Program-made: the position numbers and the translations under genes | Assembly: GCA_905236315.1 (NCBI GenBank) | Contig: CAJOPO010000132.1 | Coordinates: forward strand, 1 to 5,958 | Length of the DNA: 5,958 nt | DNA from: an uncultured Treponema sp. | Lineage (GTDB): Bacteria; Spirochaetota; Spirochaetia; Treponematales; Treponemataceae | Direction of reading: 5' to 3' | In this document: positions 5,727-5,958 of the stretch, in pieces | Layout: each line of letters begins with the position of its first letter | Numbering within the stretch: the stretch's first letter is position 1 | The notes under the pieces: generated by a model | Told to the model about the DNA's origin: nothing | The model's input: the letters and a program-made list of their open reading frames with translations, nothing else | Database searches by the model: none

Positions 5727-5936
5727 ATGGACGAAAAGCAGTTAGCGAAGCGGCAGAAAATGCTCGCGAGAATCCAAGAATTCACTCTTATGGATGACGA
5801 ATTTATGACGCGATTCTTTGACGGCGACAACGAATGTACGCAGGTCGTTTTGCGCACGATTTTGGGCAGAGATGATTTAAGGGAGCCTCTAAAAACTTCA
5901 GTTTTTAGAGGCAACTTTGAAAATGCGATGTTGTAA
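5727..5936 (+). pseudogene. Rpn/PD-(D/E)XK 'putative transposase', truncated N-terminal remnant
   Basis: The N-terminal ~50 residues, including KMLARIQEFTLMDDEFMTRF and ECTQVVLRTILGRDDL (37-52), match my knowledge of the start of PD-(D/E)XK nuclease-family putative transposases (PDDEXK_2/TIGR01784, also called Rpn recombination-promoting nucleases). These are abundant in Treponema and normally about 250-300 residues long. The family nuclease core, with its D...ExQ active-site region, should follow GRDDL. Instead the frame enters a palindromic repeat at 5885, reads EPLKTSVFRGNFENAML and stops at 5934-5936. Only 69 residues remain and no catalytic residues are present, so it should be inactive. 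The gene could be 3'-deleted or interrupted by a small element whose far side lies beyond the window. No Shine-Dalgarno is present, and a promoter lies six bases before the start. Confidence 0.75.
5885..5912. repeat. Perfect 13-bp-arm palindromic repeat interrupting the transposase gene
   Basis: GCCTCTAAAAACT (5885-5897) and AGTTTTTAGAGGC (5900-5912) are perfect reverse complements around TC. The sequence begins where homology to the transposase family ends, so it probably marks the edge of a small repetitive insertion or a deletion joint. As RNA it would form a strong hairpin, but no U-tract follows. Confidence 0.8.
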
Positions 5937-5958
5937 GTCGCGCTATTATAGCGACTTA
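5934..5958. repeat. Stem-loop at the right window edge
   Basis: TAAGTCGC (5934-5941) and GCGACTTA (5951-5958) are perfect reverse complements around a 9-base loop. An alternative pairing uses CGCTA/TAGCG with a 2-base bulge. The right arm ends exactly at the last base, so the element may continue. It lies 21 bases after the 13-bp palindrome and may belong to the same small mobile repeat. Confidence 0.6.

Overview
This is an AT-rich bacterial window that most resembles a Treponema-type spirochaete. The best clue is the 5' part of a PD-(D/E)XK 'putative transposase' of the family first named from Treponema denticola (TIGR01784/PDDEXK_2), at the right end. The abundance of short repeats fits too. 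The assignment rests on recalled family knowledge, so treat the genus as probable only.

Most genes lie on the minus strand, so the core reads from right to left. A small secreted outer-membrane beta-barrel protein (5204-4647) is followed after 27 bp by purD (4619-3258). purD overlaps hflK by one base in a TAATG junction, and hflC follows hflK after 11 bp. This looks like one transcription unit joining an envelope protein, a purine-biosynthesis enzyme and the HflK/HflC membrane complex that modulates the FtsH protease. No FtsH gene is in view.

Downstream of hflC lies a scarred region. A second, diverged and frameshifted copy of the last ~80 bp of hflC (1087-1165) is separated from the real hflC end by a ~98-bp inverted-repeat-rich element. 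After its own well-formed promoter comes a two-gene accessory module: a TIR-domain gene (403-935) and a small two-transmembrane protein (33-377). The TIR gene is a pseudogene. A deletion of about 25 bp removes the segment expected to carry the catalytic glutamate and shifts the frame, and a later in-frame TGA sits where a Trp codon is expected. The two-TM gene also looks decayed, since its C-terminus runs out of frame into a dispersed repeat at the left edge. The pair looks like the remains of a TIR-based effector or anti-phage defence locus.

The 522 bp between the beta-barrel gene and the right-end gene hold no convincing gene. They contain a tandem array of 44-bp units (four full and one degenerate, two of them identical), short G/A-rich repeats and outward-facing promoters. 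The proposed promoters of both flanking genes place the -10 box six bases before the ATG, which suggests leaderless transcripts. The transposase-like gene is broken after about 50 codons by a perfect 13-bp-arm palindromic repeat, and a second stem-loop ends at the window edge.
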